A DNA stretch of 64,000 nt, taken from the NCBI RefSeq assembly GCF_035917675.1, contig NZ_CP109104.1, forward strand, positions 5,022,001 to 5,086,000. The letters run 5' to 3'. Position 1 is the first letter of the stretch; every line of letters starts with the position of its first letter. The notes beneath the pieces are model-generated. The model saw only the letters and a program-made list of their open reading frames with translations. It did not search any database and had not been told where the DNA came from. This document shows positions 44,877 to 53,829 of this stretch, one piece after another. The translations under genes and the position numbers were made by a program. The stretch is from Streptomyces sp. NBC_01775. GTDB taxonomy: Bacteria; Actinomycetota; Actinomycetes; Streptomycetales; Streptomycetaceae.

Positions 44877-46493
44877 CCCGCTCCCGGCCCCGGCGGATGC
44901 CGGGACACCAGCTCGCTCCCCACCGTCTCCGTGCTCCTCTCCGACGGTCGTCAGGTCGCGGTGCCGCGTCTCGGTGGCACAGGCCAGGGCGACGACCGTC
45001 AGCAGCGCGGCGCCGATCACGTAGAGGGAGATCGTCGTCGAGCTGTCGTACTCCGCGAGCAGCGCCGTCGCGATCATCGGGGCCGGCGCCCCGGCCGCGA
45101 CCGAGGAGAACTGCGCGCCGATCGAGGCGCCCGAGTAGCGCATCCGCGTCGCGAACAGCTCCGAGAAGAAGGCGGCCTGCGGCGCGTACATCGCCCCGTG
45201 CAGCACCAGCCCGACGGTGACGGCCAGCGCCATCAGGCCGAACCGCCCGGTGTCCAGCAGTGCGAAGAACGGGAAGATCCACGCGCCGACACCCACCGCG
45301 CCCAGCAGGTAGACGGGCCGTCGCCCCACCCGGTCCGAGAGCGCGCCCCACAGCGGGATGGCGGTGAAGTGCACGGCGGAGGCGATCAGTACGGCGTTGA
45401 GCCCGGTCTGCTGGGAGAGGCCCAGGTGTTCGGTGGTGTAGACGAGGATGAAGGCCGTCAGCACGTAGAAGCTGATGTTCTCGGCCATCCGGGCGCCCAT
45501 GGCGACCAGCACGTCCCGCCAGTGGTGCCGGAGCACCGCGACAAGCGGGCGCTCCTCGGCGGGAGCATCCGGTCCGACGGCATGCGCCCCGGCATCCGGT
45601 CCGACAGCGTCCGCCCCGGCATCCGGTCCGCCGGAAGCAGCTCCGGCGGAAGCAGCTCCACCGGAAGCAGCTCCGGCGGAAGCAGTTTCGATGGAAGCAG
45701 CTCCGGCGGAAGCAGTTTCGATGGAAGCCTTCCGCTCGGCCTCCCGCGCCGCCGCGCGGGCCTGCGCCTCCTTGAAGACGGGCGACTCGTCGACCGCGAG
45801 CCGTATCCACAGCCCCAGGCCCACCAGCGCGCCCGACAGCAGGAACGGCACCCGCCAGCCCCAGCTCTCGAACGCCGCGTCCGAGAGCAGCGCGGTCAGC
45901 GCTGCCAGCACACCCGTCGCCAGGAGCTGCCCGGCGGGCGCCCCCGTCTGCGGCCAGGACGCCCAGAAGCCGCGCCGCCGCGCGTCGCCGTGCTCGGACA
46001 CCAGCAGCACGGCACCGCCCCACTCGCCGCCCAGCGCGAAGCCCTGCACCAGGCGCAGCGTCGTCAGCAGCACGGGCGCCAGGGCCCCGACCGTCGCATG
46101 CGTAGGCAGCAGCCCGATCGCGAAAGTAGCGCCTCCCATCATCAGCAGGCTGATGACCAGGAGTTTCTTACGGCCGATCCGGTCGCCGTAGTGGCCGAAC
46201 ACCAGCGCGCCCACCGGCCGCGCCGCGAAGCCCACGGCATAGGTGAGGAACGACAGCAGCGTGCCCACCAGCGGCTCGGAGCCGGGGAAGAACAGCTTGT
46301 TGAAGACCAGCGCGGCGGCCGAGCCGTAGAGGAAGAAGTCGTACCACTCGATGGTGGTCCCGACGAGGCTCGCGGCGACGATCCGCCGCAGCGAGCGAGG
46401 CTCGGTCGCCGCCGGCGGCTTCAGGGACGAGGAGGACGGCGGAGACGAAGAGGACGAGGGGGACGGGGAAGCGGAATCGGATGGGGAGGCCAT
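44838..46493 (-). CDS. MHS-family MFS transporter (metabolite:H+ symporter), 551 aa
   Basis: A sugar-porter-like symporter of the MHS family (ProP, KgtP, ShiA relatives). The signature [20 protein letters not shown] at helix 1 and [15 protein letters not shown] in loop 2-3 are clear, with the motif [16 protein letters not shown] in helix 4. The loop between helices 6 and 7 is expanded by Ala/Gly/Ser repeats ([10 protein letters not shown] twice, [16 protein letters not shown]). The Ser/Pro-rich N-terminus precedes helix 1. It probably imports an organic acid handled by the neighbouring dehydrogenase. Confidence 0.87.
   Translation of the reverse strand: MASPSDSASPSPSSSSSPPSSSSLKPPAATEPRSLRRIVAASLVGTTIEWYDFFLYGSAAALVFNKLFFPGSEPLVGTLLSFLTYAVGFAARPVGALVFGHYGDRIGRKKLLVISLLMMGGATFAIGLLPTHATVGALAPVLLTTLRLVQGFALGGEWGGAVLLVSEHGDARRRGFWASWPQTGAPAGQLLATGVLAALTALLSDAAFESWGWRVPFLLSGALVGLGLWIRLAVDESPVFKEAQARAAAREAERKASIETASAGAASIETASAGAASGGAASAGAASGGPDAGADAVGPDAGAHAVGPDAPAEERPLVAVLRHHWRDVLVAMGARMAENISFYVLTAFILVYTTEHLGLSQQTGLNAVLIASAVHFTAIPLWGALSDRVGRRPVYLLGAVGVGAWIFPFFALLDTGRFGLMALAVTVGLVLHGAMYAPQAAFFSELFATRMRYSGASIGAQFSSVAAGAPAPMIATALLAEYDSSTTISLYVIGAALLTVVALACATETRHRDLTTVGEEHGDGGERAGVPASAGAGSGSGAERARESVEP
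45634..45728 (-). repeat. 15-base tandem repeats in the MHS transporter loop
   Basis: Six units of the type GAAGCAGCTCCGGCG start at 45634, 45649, 45664, 45679, 45694 and 45709. Just upstream (about 45565-45630) a 27-base unit with CATCCGGTCCGAC is repeated. All lie in the cytoplasmic loop between helices 6 and 7 and keep the frame. Confidence 0.8.
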
Positions 46494-46596
46494 GCCGCCG
46501 CACGCTAGGCAGGAATCCCCCGCTCACCCATGTGCGCGGGGGCCACAGCCGATGGCCCCGATATCCGCCGGAACCACACGCAGTAGGCTCGGGCGC

Positions 46597-47355
46597 ATGG
46601 CCGACGCACCGTACAAGCTGATCCTCCTCCGCCACGGCGAGAGCGAGTGGAACGCGAAGAACCTGTTCACCGGCTGGGTGGACGTCAACCTCACCGAGAA
46701 GGGCGAGAAGGAGGCGGTCCGCGGCGGCGAGCTGCTCAAGGACGCCGGCCTGCTCCCTGACGTACTGCACACCTCCGTGCAAAAGCGCGCCATCCGCACG
46801 GCCCAGCTCGCGCTGGAGTCCGCCGACCGCCTCTGGATCCCGGTCCGCCGCTCCTGGCGCCTCAACGAGCGTCACTACGGTGCCCTTCAGGGCAAGGACA
46901 AGGCGCAGATCCGCGACGAGTTCGGCGAGGAGCAGTTCATGCTCTGGCGCCGCTCCTACGACACCCCGCCGCCCGTGCTGGAGGACGGCTCGGAGTTCTC
47001 GCAGAGCGACGACCCCCGCTACGCGGGCATCCCGAGCGAGCTGCGCCCCCGCACCGAGTGCCTCAAGGACGTCGTCGAGCGGATGCTGCCGTACTGGTTC
47101 GACGGCATCATCCCCGACCTCCTCGCCGGCCGCACGGTCCTGGTGGCCGCCCACGGCAACTCCCTGCGCGGCCTGGTCAAGCACCTGGACGGCATCTCCG
47201 ACGAGGAGATCTCCGGCCTCAACATCCCCACCGGCATCCCCCTCGCCTACGACCTGGACGCCGACTTCCACCCGGTGAAAAAGGGCGGCACCTACCTCGA
47301 CCCCGACGCCGCCAAGGCCGCGATCGAGGCAGTGAAGAACCAGGGCAAGAAGTAA
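46597..47355 (+). CDS. gpmA: 2,3-bisphosphoglycerate-dependent phosphoglycerate mutase
   Basis: It interconverts 3- and 2-phosphoglycerate in glycolysis. The catalytic motif [12 protein letters not shown] carries the phosphorylated histidine near residue 15; [16 protein letters not shown] and [17 protein letters not shown] hold the other active-site residues. Length 252 residues is normal. TAGGCT lies 7 bases before the ATG, a leaderless pattern. A hairpin terminator follows at 47371. Confidence 0.96.
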   Translation: MADAPYKLILLRHGESEWNAKNLFTGWVDVNLTEKGEKEAVRGGELLKDAGLLPDVLHTSVQKRAIRTAQLALESADRLWIPVRRSWRLNERHYGALQGKDKAQIRDEFGEEQFMLWRRSYDTPPPVLEDGSEFSQSDDPRYAGIPSELRPRTECLKDVVERMLPYWFDGIIPDLLAGRTVLVAAHGNSLRGLVKHLDGISDEEISGLNIPTGIPLAYDLDADFHPVKKGGTYLDPDAAKAAIEAVKNQGKK

Positions 47356-47370
47356 CGCAGACGCACGAAT

Positions 47371-47410
47371 ACGCCCCCTACCTGCGGCTTTTCCCGCGAG
47401 TAGGGGGCGT
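47371..47410 (+). terminator. Terminator hairpin after gpmA
   Basis: An 11-base perfect stem (ACGCCCCCTAC at 47371-47381 with 47400-47410), loop of 18 bases with a TTTT run, 16 bases past the stop. Confidence 0.75.
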
Positions 47411-47610
47411 CATTCTGCCCGTGGGCCCTCTCGGGCCCGCAGCCGCTTGATCGGGTGCCTCCGCACCCCCGCACCCCCGCACCCCGCACCCCCGCGCCCC
47501 CGCCACCGGATGCCCGCACCACCGGATGCCCGGTCACCTGACGCGACCACCGGATGCCTTGACGACGGAACTCCGTGGCCGCCCGCCAGGAGCGACGCCA
47601 TCATCGGTGC

Positions 47611-47901
47611 ATGACCGAAGCACGGCTGCCCACCGGCTGGACCCTCCAGGCGATACGTGATGTCTCCGGTGACCGGGGGGCCGTCCCTCTCGACGCGGCC
47701 GGCCGTACTGTCATGTGGCTGACCTGCCCGGGGGAGGTCGACGAGCGGCTGGACCCCGAGATCGTGCTGGGCTTCCACAGCCTGTGCATCGTGAAGCCCG
47801 TCGACGACGAGGACTGGTACATGGGCAGCCTGAACGCCGACGGCGGCGTCGACTGCTGGAACGCCTACGACAGCCTCTTCGAGGCCCTCCGCGGTCTGTA
47901 G
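47611..47901 (+). CDS. Conserved hypothetical protein, 96 aa
   Basis: A small acidic soluble protein (starts MTEARLPTGWTLQAIRDVSG; includes DPEIVLGFHSLCIVKPVDDE). It has the regular codon bias of a real gene and a compact alpha/beta pattern, with Cys in LTCPG and VDCWN. No family is recognised. The ATG 47611 is preferred over a longer frame because the upstream part lacks coding bias. The 200 bases before it contain CCGCACCCCCGCACCCCC-type slippage repeats. Confidence 0.65.
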   Translation: MTEARLPTGWTLQAIRDVSGDRGAVPLDAAGRTVMWLTCPGEVDERLDPEIVLGFHSLCIVKPVDDEDWYMGSLNADGGVDCWNAYDSLFEALRGL

Positions 47902-48076
47902 GTCCAGGACGAACGGCCGATGGTTCCAGGCCGAATGGCCGAATAGCCGACGGCCCGAGGAGGAACGGCGGATGTCCGGCATCCGCCAACCGGCGAGTGA
48001 ATCCTGGCCACTTGGACGGCTTTCCCTGGCCGTCCGGCCGACGCGCCCCGCACGGCGGTCCGCATACGCTCGCGTC

Positions 48077-49384
48077 ATGACTTCCACCCACCACTCCCCG
48101 CACACCCAGCGGCGCCTGCTGCCGGGGGAGCTGACCGCGTTCGGGCCGCATCCGCGAACGCGTCGCAGCGTCCGCGACTGGGCGGTGGACGTCACGGTGT
48201 TCTGCTGGGCCCTGTTGTGGTGGGCGGCGCTGTACGACGGGGTCGCCGACAAGACCTATCTGCCCGACTGGCTGCTTCAGATGGACGCCCCGCTGGGAGC
48301 GGTGGGCTGTCTGTCGCTGTGGCTCCGCCGCCGCTGGCCGCTGGGGGTCGCGATGGCCGTGCTGCCCGCCGCCGTGCTGACGGACACGGTGGGCGGTGCG
48401 CTGATGGTCATCGTCTTCAACCTCGCGCTGCGCGTCCCTCCCCGTACGGCGATGGCGGTGCTGCTGCTCCACCTCGGCGCCACCCTGCCCTTCGTCTTCT
48501 TCGTCGCCACCCTCACGAAGGACCGTTGGTTCATCACCACGCTTGTCCTGGCCCTCTACCTCATCTCCTTCGCCTGGGGCAGCGTCGCCCGTGCCCGGCG
48601 GCAGCTCGTACTCAAGCTCCGCGAGGACGCGATACGCGCCCGCGCCGACCACGAGCGGCGGCTGGCTGACGTCCGCCGTGCCGAGCGCCGCGCCATCGCC
48701 CGCGAGATGCACGACGTGCTCGCGCACCGCGTCTCGCTGCTGTCCGTGCACGCGGGCGCCCTCGCCTACCGCACCAAGCAGTCGGCGGCAGGCGAGGGTT
48801 CGGCCCTGGACGACGCGGAGATCGCCGAGAGCGCCACCGTCATCAGGGACAACGCGCACCAGGCGCTGGAGGAGCTGCGCGAGGTGCTGCACGTGCTGCG
48901 TGAGGACGAGGACGAGCAGGCAGCCGCAGCACCACCCGAGGCGGTCGACGCCACGGGCGGTGTCAGACCCCAGCCGGGCCTCGCCCGCATCGGTGCGCTG
49001 GTGGACGAGGCGCGCGCGGCGGGCCAGACCGTCCAGCTCGACCTGGGGCTGGACGGCGGCCCTCCGGACGCGGAGGACGCTCACCCGCTGCGCCCCCAGC
49101 TTCAGCGCACCGTCTACCGCGCGGTCCAGGAAGGGCTCACCAACGCCCGTAAGCACGCCCCCGGCGCGCGAGTGCACGTCGATCTCACGGGCACTCCGGG
49201 CGAGGGGCTGACCGTACGGGTCAGCAACCCGCTGCCGACCGATGTGGCCGCCTCCGGGATTCCGGGCGCCGGCGCCGGGCTGACGGGGTTGCGGGAGCGC
49301 CTGGAGATCGAGGGCGGCACCCTCCAGCACGGCACGACCGAGGGCACGTTCACGCTGCATGCCCGGCTACCGTGGCCGATATGA
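48077..49384 (+). CDS. NarL-type sensor histidine kinase, 435 aa
   Basis: Five or six transmembrane helices in the first 165 residues with short loops, so it probably senses through the membrane. Then HisKA_3: ERRAIAREMHDVLAHRVSLL with the phosphorylated histidine in EMHD, and an ATPase domain (VQEGLTNARKHAPGARVHVD, GAGLTGLRERLEIEGG). TACGCT lies 6 bases before the ATG (leaderless pattern). Its stop overlaps the start of the response regulator (ATGA). Confidence 0.9.
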   Translation: MTSTHHSPHTQRRLLPGELTAFGPHPRTRRSVRDWAVDVTVFCWALLWWAALYDGVADKTYLPDWLLQMDAPLGAVGCLSLWLRRRWPLGVAMAVLPAAVLTDTVGGALMVIVFNLALRVPPRTAMAVLLLHLGATLPFVFFVATLTKDRWFITTLVLALYLISFAWGSVARARRQLVLKLREDAIRARADHERRLADVRRAERRAIAREMHDVLAHRVSLLSVHAGALAYRTKQSAAGEGSALDDAEIAESATVIRDNAHQALEELREVLHVLREDEDEQAAAAPPEAVDATGGVRPQPGLARIGALVDEARAAGQTVQLDLGLDGGPPDAEDAHPLRPQLQRTVYRAVQEGLTNARKHAPGARVHVDLTGTPGEGLTVRVSNPLPTDVAASGIPGAGAGLTGLRERLEIEGGTLQHGTTEGTFTLHARLPWPI

Positions 49385-50223
49385 CGCCGCCTGTCCCGCC
49401 GCCCCAGGACCCGTCACCGCCCTGGGACCAGCGATCACAGCAGCGGCAGCGGGGGCTGCCCGTCCGCGTCCTGCTGGCCGACGACGACCCGCTGGTGCGC
49501 GCGGGCCTGAAGATGATGCTGCGGGGCGCCCGCGGTGTGGAGGTCGTGGGGGAGGCGGCGGACGGCGCGGAAGTCCCGGCGGCGGTAAGGGAGTTCACAC
49601 CGGACGTCATCTTGATGGACATCCGGATGCCCACCACGGACGGCATCACGGCCACCCGGGCGCTGGCCGCCTCCCCACCGCCTGGGATCCCGATGCCGCA
49701 GGTGATCGTGCTGACCACGTTCGACTCGGACACGGAGGTCCTGGAGGCCATACGGGCAGGAGCCGCCGGGTATCTGCTCAAGCACACCGACCCCGAGGAG
49801 ATCGTCGCCGCCGTGCTGCGTGCCGCACGCGGTGAGCCCGTGCTGTCCCCCTCGGTCGCGCGCACCCTGATGGACCACGCGGCGGACGCAGCTGCGGCGC
49901 GATCGCGCGGGGAGAGGGCCAGAAGCCGGGCCGAGGTGGCGCGGGCCCGCATGGAGGTGCTCTCCGAGCGGGAACGGGTGGTCGCGGGCGCCGTAGCCGA
50001 GGGGCTCGCCAACTCCGAGATCGCCGAGCGCCTCTACCTGTCCGTGGGCAGCGTCAAGGCGCATGTCTCCAGCGCGCTGTCCAAGCTGGGCCTGGACAAC
50101 CGCATCCGCCTGGCCCTCCTGGCCCACGACGCCGGACACGACACAGGCCCCGACCCCGACCCCGACTCCGACCTCGACTCCGCCCCTCGTTCCCGTCCTA
50201 CTGGCCCCCCTGGCCCCACCTGA
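49381..50223 (+). CDS. LuxR/NarL-family response regulator, 280 aa
   Basis: Receiver domain with acid pocket VLLADDDPLVRAGLKMML, phospho-acceptor Asp in VILMDIRMPTTDG, and conserved Lys in GYLLKHTDPEEI; then a LuxR helix-turn-helix (LSERERVVAGAVAEGLANSE, VGSVKAHVSSALSKLGLDN). The ATG overlaps the kinase stop codon, so the two are coupled. The tail is rich in Asp-Pro repeats (DPDPDSDLDS). A GTG at 49372 is a possible alternative start. Confidence 0.9.
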   Translation: MTPPVPPPQDPSPPWDQRSQQRQRGLPVRVLLADDDPLVRAGLKMMLRGARGVEVVGEAADGAEVPAAVREFTPDVILMDIRMPTTDGITATRALAASPPPGIPMPQVIVLTTFDSDTEVLEAIRAGAAGYLLKHTDPEEIVAAVLRAARGEPVLSPSVARTLMDHAADAAAARSRGERARSRAEVARARMEVLSERERVVAGAVAEGLANSEIAERLYLSVGSVKAHVSSALSKLGLDNRIRLALLAHDAGHDTGPDPDPDSDLDSAPRSRPTGPPGPT

Positions 50224-50294
50224 TTCGTCGACCCCGCAGACCCCGCAGACCCCGCAGACCCCGCAGACCCCACGGCCGCTCCGGACACGGCGAA

Positions 50295-50325
50295 GGGCCC
50301 TGACCCGTCGAACCGGTCAGGGCCC
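50295..50325 (+). terminator. Terminator hairpin after the NarL-type system
   Basis: GGGCCCTGACC (50295-50305) pairs perfectly with 50315-50325, loop 9 bases. Before it, four copies of CAGACCCCG (50238-50275) are a slippage repeat; after it, GCCATCA and GCCACCA units repeat at 50376-50440. Confidence 0.7.
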
Positions 50326-50442
50326 GTGCCGCACCCGTGGGGGCTCCCCCCGGCACTCATCGGACCGGCAGCCGGCCATCAGCCATCAGCCATCAGCGAC
50401 CATGAGCCGTCAGCCACCAGCCGTCAGCCACCAGCCGACCGC

Positions 50443-50604
50443 TCAGCCGCAGCCGCCGCCGCACTGGCAGGGACCGCCCGACTGGCAGCCACACCCGCAG
50501 CCGGGGCCGCAGCTACAGCCGCCCAGAAGGGGCAGCTCATGTGCCCCGCGCGAGTCGGCCGTCGGCTGGTAGTCGGTCCTGGGCGGCTTCGGGGACTCAG
50601 CCAT
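50443..50604 (-). CDS. Cys-rich metallothionein-like peptide, 53 aa
   Basis: A 53-residue protein whose last 20 residues are almost only Cys, Gly and Gln (GCSCGPGCGCGCQSGGPCQC then GGGCG), ten cysteines in all from Cys-x-Cys and Cys-x3-Cys pairs. The N-terminal half is MAESPKPPRTDYQPTADSRG. Such a tail should bind soft metals (Cu, Zn, Cd). GAGGAGGGAAAG ends directly before the ATG at 50604, a strong binding site. No regulator is adjacent. Confidence 0.75.
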   Translation of the reverse strand: MAESPKPPRTDYQPTADSRGAHELPLLGGCSCGPGCGCGCQSGGPCQCGGGCG

Positions 50605-50827
50605 CTTTCCCTCCTCGGCAAGGACAGGCATGACGTCCCCATTGCACGCCGCACCGGCCCAGGCGCATCAAGGGCGCGCGGGTGCACACACAGCGTGAAG
50701 GCAAGGGGAGTGACCTGCGGGCATATGGCCCATGCATGCCCCATCGACCGGAGCCGCCGGGTCCACGTACCCGCCCCGGCGGCCCCACTCACCTGCTCCG
50801 CTCACTTCCCCCGTTCACCTGGCCCGC

Positions 50828-51532
50828 TCACCTGCCTTCGACCGGCGCCGTCCCGTCGCTCTCGGCCACGCCCGCCGCCGGGTCGATCTCGTCGGCGTAG
50901 TCGCCCGTCACCAGATAGACGACCCGTCGCGCCACCGACACCGCGTGGTCCGCGAACCGCTCGTAGTAGCGGCCCAGCAGCGTCACATCCACGGCTGTCT
51001 CGATGCCGTGCTTCCAGCGGTCGTCCATCAGGTGCTGGAAGAGCGTGCGGTGCAGCAGGTCCATCGCGTCGTCGTCCTGCTCGAGCTGGAGCGCCAGATC
51101 GACGTCCTTGGTGATGATGACCTCGGCGGCCTTGGCCATCAGCCGCTGGGCGAGCTGCCCCATCTCCAGCAGCGTCGCCTGGAGGTCCTGCGGCACCGGG
51201 GATTCCGGGAAGCGCAGCCTCGTGACCTTCGCCACGTGCTGCGCCAGGTCGCCCGAGCGCTCCAGATCGGCGCTCATCCTCAGCGAGGTGACGACGATCC
51301 GCAGATCGGTGGCGACGGGCTGCTGCCGGGCCAGCAGCTGTATGGCCCGGGTCTCCAGGTCGCGCTGGAGGTCGTCGACCTTCTCGTCGGCGGCGATGAC
51401 GCTCTCGGCGAGCTTCAGGTCCGCGTCCAGCATCGCCGTGGTGGCGCGCCCGATCGCGGAGCCGACGAGCCGGGTCATCTCGACCAGGCTGTCCCCGATC
51501 GAGTCCAGCTCCTCGTGGTACGCGTCCCGCAT
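50828..51532 (-). CDS. phoU: PhoU, phosphate signalling regulator
   Basis: PhoU links the Pst phosphate transporter to the PhoR kinase and damps the Pho response when phosphate is plentiful. The 234-residue protein has the two three-helix repeats with metal-binding acidic motifs: repeat one EELDSIGDSLVEM and SLRMSADLERSGDLAQHVAK, repeat two ERFADHAVSVARRVVYLVTG. GGAAGGA lies 8 bases before the ATG. It is divergent from phoR-phoP, as in other Streptomyces. No pst genes are in the window. Confidence 0.94.
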   Translation of the reverse strand: MRDAYHEELDSIGDSLVEMTRLVGSAIGRATTAMLDADLKLAESVIAADEKVDDLQRDLETRAIQLLARQQPVATDLRIVVTSLRMSADLERSGDLAQHVAKVTRLRFPESPVPQDLQATLLEMGQLAQRLMAKAAEVIITKDVDLALQLEQDDDAMDLLHRTLFQHLMDDRWKHGIETAVDVTLLGRYYERFADHAVSVARRVVYLVTGDYADEIDPAAGVAESDGTAPVEGR

Positions 51533-51623
51533 GGCTGTCCTTCCGTTGCACGGATCTTCAGTGGGGGCTTCAGGCCCCTACGCTCCCACGGTGCGCCCGA
51601 AATGCGACCGGATCAGTCCGCGA

Positions 51624-51655
51624 CGGTGAATCACAGGCCCCCTCCGGGTAAACAC
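51624..51655. promoter_or_regulatory. Possible PHO box between phoU and phoR
   Basis: GGTGAATCAC (51625-51634) and GGGTAAACAC (51646-51655) repeat two helical turns apart; on the other strand they read GTTTACCC and GATTCACC, near the GTTCACC-type half-sites bound by PhoP in Streptomyces direct repeats. The match is imperfect. Confidence 0.35.
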
Positions 51656-51726
51656 TGGGCGACAGCTCTTGCGGACGGCGGCCCCAGGGCTGGGGTGCTG
51701 TCAGAGCGGGCGCATAACCTGGATGT

Positions 51727-53028
51727 ATGGACGTGAATGCGGCAGTGGCCGCGGCAGCAGCGATCGCCGGGGTGTGCACCGGCGTCATCGCCGTGCTGGC
51801 GTTCCGCTGGAGCGAGCGCGAGCAGGCCCGCCCCACCCGCACCTCGCTGCACACCGAAGCGGGGCTGCCACCTGGCGTCGACACGGTCTTGTCCGTCCTG
51901 CGCTCCTCCGCCGTCGTGCTGGACGAGAGCGACGCGGTGGTCAAGGCCAGCTCCGCCGCCTATGCCCTCGGGCTGGTGCGCGGCGGCAAGCTGGCCGTCG
52001 ACCCCATGCTTCAGATGGCCAGAGATACCCGCCGTGACGGAGAGATACGCCAGGTCGAGCTGGACCTGCCCCGGCGCGGCACCGGAAGGGGTGATGCCCT
52101 CGCGGTTTCCGCACGGGTTGCCCCACTCGGCTCCCGTCTGGTGCTCCTGCTGGTGGAGGACCTGACGGAAGCCCGCAGGATCGAGGCCGTGCGCCGCGAC
52201 TTCGTCGCCAACGTGAGCCACGAGCTGAAGACCCCGGTCGGCGCGCTCTCGCTGCTGTCGGAGGCGGTGATGGACGCGGCCGAGGAGCCCGACGCGGTGC
52301 AGCGCTTCGCCGGCCGGATGCAGAACGAGGCGACGCGGCTGACCAGCCTCGTCCAGGAGCTGATCGACCTGTCCCGGGTGCAGAACGACGACCCGCTGGA
52401 GGACTCGGAGTCGGTCCGCGTGGACGAGCTGGTGACCGAGGCCGTGGAGCGCAGCAGGCAGAGCGCCGAGGGCAAGCAGATCACGATGGGCACGGGCGGC
52501 ACCGAGGGCCTCCACGTGTGGGGCAACAGGGGCCAGCTCGCCGCGGCGCTCGGCAATCTCGTCGAGAACGCCGTCAATTACTCCCCGGCCCGTACGCGGG
52601 TCAAGGTCGCGGGGCGCCGAATAGCGGCGTCCGGCGGCGATCTGATCGAGATCGCCGTCACCGACCAGGGCATCGGCCTCTCCGAGCGGGACCGCGAGCG
52701 GATCTTCGAGCGGTTCTACCGCGTCGATCCGGCCAGGTCCCGGGCCACCGGAGGGACGGGCCTCGGCCTTTCCATCGTCAAACACGTGGCCGCCTCCCAT
52801 GGCGGGGAGGTCACCGTATGGAGTGCCGAAGGCCAGGGCTCCACCTTCACGCTGCGGCTCCCTGAAGCGGGCAGCGCACGCGAGAAGGCTGCGATCGACA
52901 GGGCCGACCGGCTGGGCCGGAACCGCCTGTCAGGCGCACTCAAGGAACCGGCCGCCTTCGACGAAGAAGAGCGGCCCTATGTCGACCAGGCTGATGAACA
53001 ACTTTCCGCCCCGGAGGTCCTCCCGTGA
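51727..53028 (+). CDS. phoR: PhoR (SenX3-type) phosphate sensor kinase, 433 aa
   Basis: One N-terminal transmembrane helix (about residues 5-26), a PAS-like region (about 45-160), HisKA box RRDFVANVSHELKTPVGALS with the phosphorylated histidine, and ATPase motifs LGNLVENAVNYSPARTRV, DQGIGLSERDRERIF, GGTGLGLSIVKHV. It activates PhoP under phosphate limitation. TAACCT lies 6 bases before the ATG (leaderless pattern). Its stop overlaps the phoP start (GTGA). SenX3-like single-helix layout is normal for Streptomyces. Confidence 0.94.
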   Translation: MDVNAAVAAAAAIAGVCTGVIAVLAFRWSEREQARPTRTSLHTEAGLPPGVDTVLSVLRSSAVVLDESDAVVKASSAAYALGLVRGGKLAVDPMLQMARDTRRDGEIRQVELDLPRRGTGRGDALAVSARVAPLGSRLVLLLVEDLTEARRIEAVRRDFVANVSHELKTPVGALSLLSEAVMDAAEEPDAVQRFAGRMQNEATRLTSLVQELIDLSRVQNDDPLEDSESVRVDELVTEAVERSRQSAEGKQITMGTGGTEGLHVWGNRGQLAAALGNLVENAVNYSPARTRVKVAGRRIAASGGDLIEIAVTDQGIGLSERDRERIFERFYRVDPARSRATGGTGLGLSIVKHVAASHGGEVTVWSAEGQGSTFTLRLPEAGSAREKAAIDRADRLGRNRLSGALKEPAAFDEEERPYVDQADEQLSAPEVLP

Positions 53029-53705
53029 CCCGAGTGCTCGTCGTCGAGGACGAGGAATCGTTCAGCGACGCACTGTCCTACATGCTCCGCAAGGAAGGCT
53101 TCGAGGTCGCCGTGGCGGCCACCGGACCCGACGGGCTCGATGAGTTCGAGAGGAACGGCGCCGACCTGGTGCTGCTGGACCTGATGCTGCCGGGCTTGCC
53201 CGGCACCGAAGTCTGCCGCCAGCTGCGCGGCAGGTCGAACGTCCCAGTGATCATGGTGACCGCCAAGGACAGCGAGATCGACAAGGTCGTCGGCCTGGAA
53301 ATAGGAGCCGACGACTATGTGACCAAGCCCTTCTCCTCGCGCGAGCTGGTCGCCCGCGTCCGCGCCGTGCTGCGCCGCCGCGGCGAGCCGGAGGAGGTTG
53401 TTCCGGCCGCGCTGGAGGCGGGCCCGGTGCGCATGGATGTGGACCGGCACGTGGTGACGGTCGGCGGCGGCAAGGTCGACCTGCCGCTCAAGGAGTTCGA
53501 CCTGCTGGAGATGCTGCTGCGCAACGCCGGCCGGGTGCTGACCCGGATGCAGCTGATCGACCGCGTCTGGGGCGCCGACTATGTGGGCGACACCAAGACC
53601 CTCGACGTCCACGTCAAGCGCCTGCGCGCCAAGATCGAACCCGACCCGGGAGCGCCCCGCTATCTGGTGACGGTGCGTGGCCTCGGCTACAAGTTCGAGC
53701 CGTAA
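53025..53705 (+). CDS. phoP: PhoP (RegX3-type) response regulator
   Basis: OmpR-family regulator of 226 residues, master of the Pho regulon (alkaline phosphatases, pst, ppk) that also affects antibiotic synthesis. Receiver: VLVVEDEESFSDAL, phospho-acceptor in VLLDLMLPGLPG, Lys in YVTKPFSSRELVARV. Output domain: LPLKEFDLLEMLLRNAGRVL and DTKTLDVHVKRLRAKIE. It overlaps phoR by GTGA and is followed by a strong terminator. Confidence 0.95.
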   Translation: MTRVLVVEDEESFSDALSYMLRKEGFEVAVAATGPDGLDEFERNGADLVLLDLMLPGLPGTEVCRQLRGRSNVPVIMVTAKDSEIDKVVGLEIGADDYVTKPFSSRELVARVRAVLRRRGEPEEVVPAALEAGPVRMDVDRHVVTVGGGKVDLPLKEFDLLEMLLRNAGRVLTRMQLIDRVWGADYVGDTKTLDVHVKRLRAKIEPDPGAPRYLVTVRGLGYKFEP

Positions 53706-53722
53706 ACCGGCCCGGCCGAAAT

Positions 53723-53763
53723 GACGGGAGGCCGCGCCCCGGGTGGGGGTGCGGCCTCCCGTC
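53723..53763 (+). terminator. Terminator hairpin after phoP
   Basis: GACGGGAGGCCGC (53723-53735) pairs perfectly with 53751-53763, loop 15 bases, beginning 18 bases past the phoP stop. Confidence 0.8.
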
Positions 53764-53829
53764 GTACGCGGCTGCGGATGTGCCCGGTCGTGTCCGGGCA
53801 GCGCCCGGCCGGCAGTGCCCGGTGCGCGA

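Noticed and set aside
50157..50280. Tandem CAGACCCCG and GACCCC units as a regulatory array
   Set aside because: They lie at the end of a gene and just after it, vary irregularly, and look like replication slippage before a terminator.
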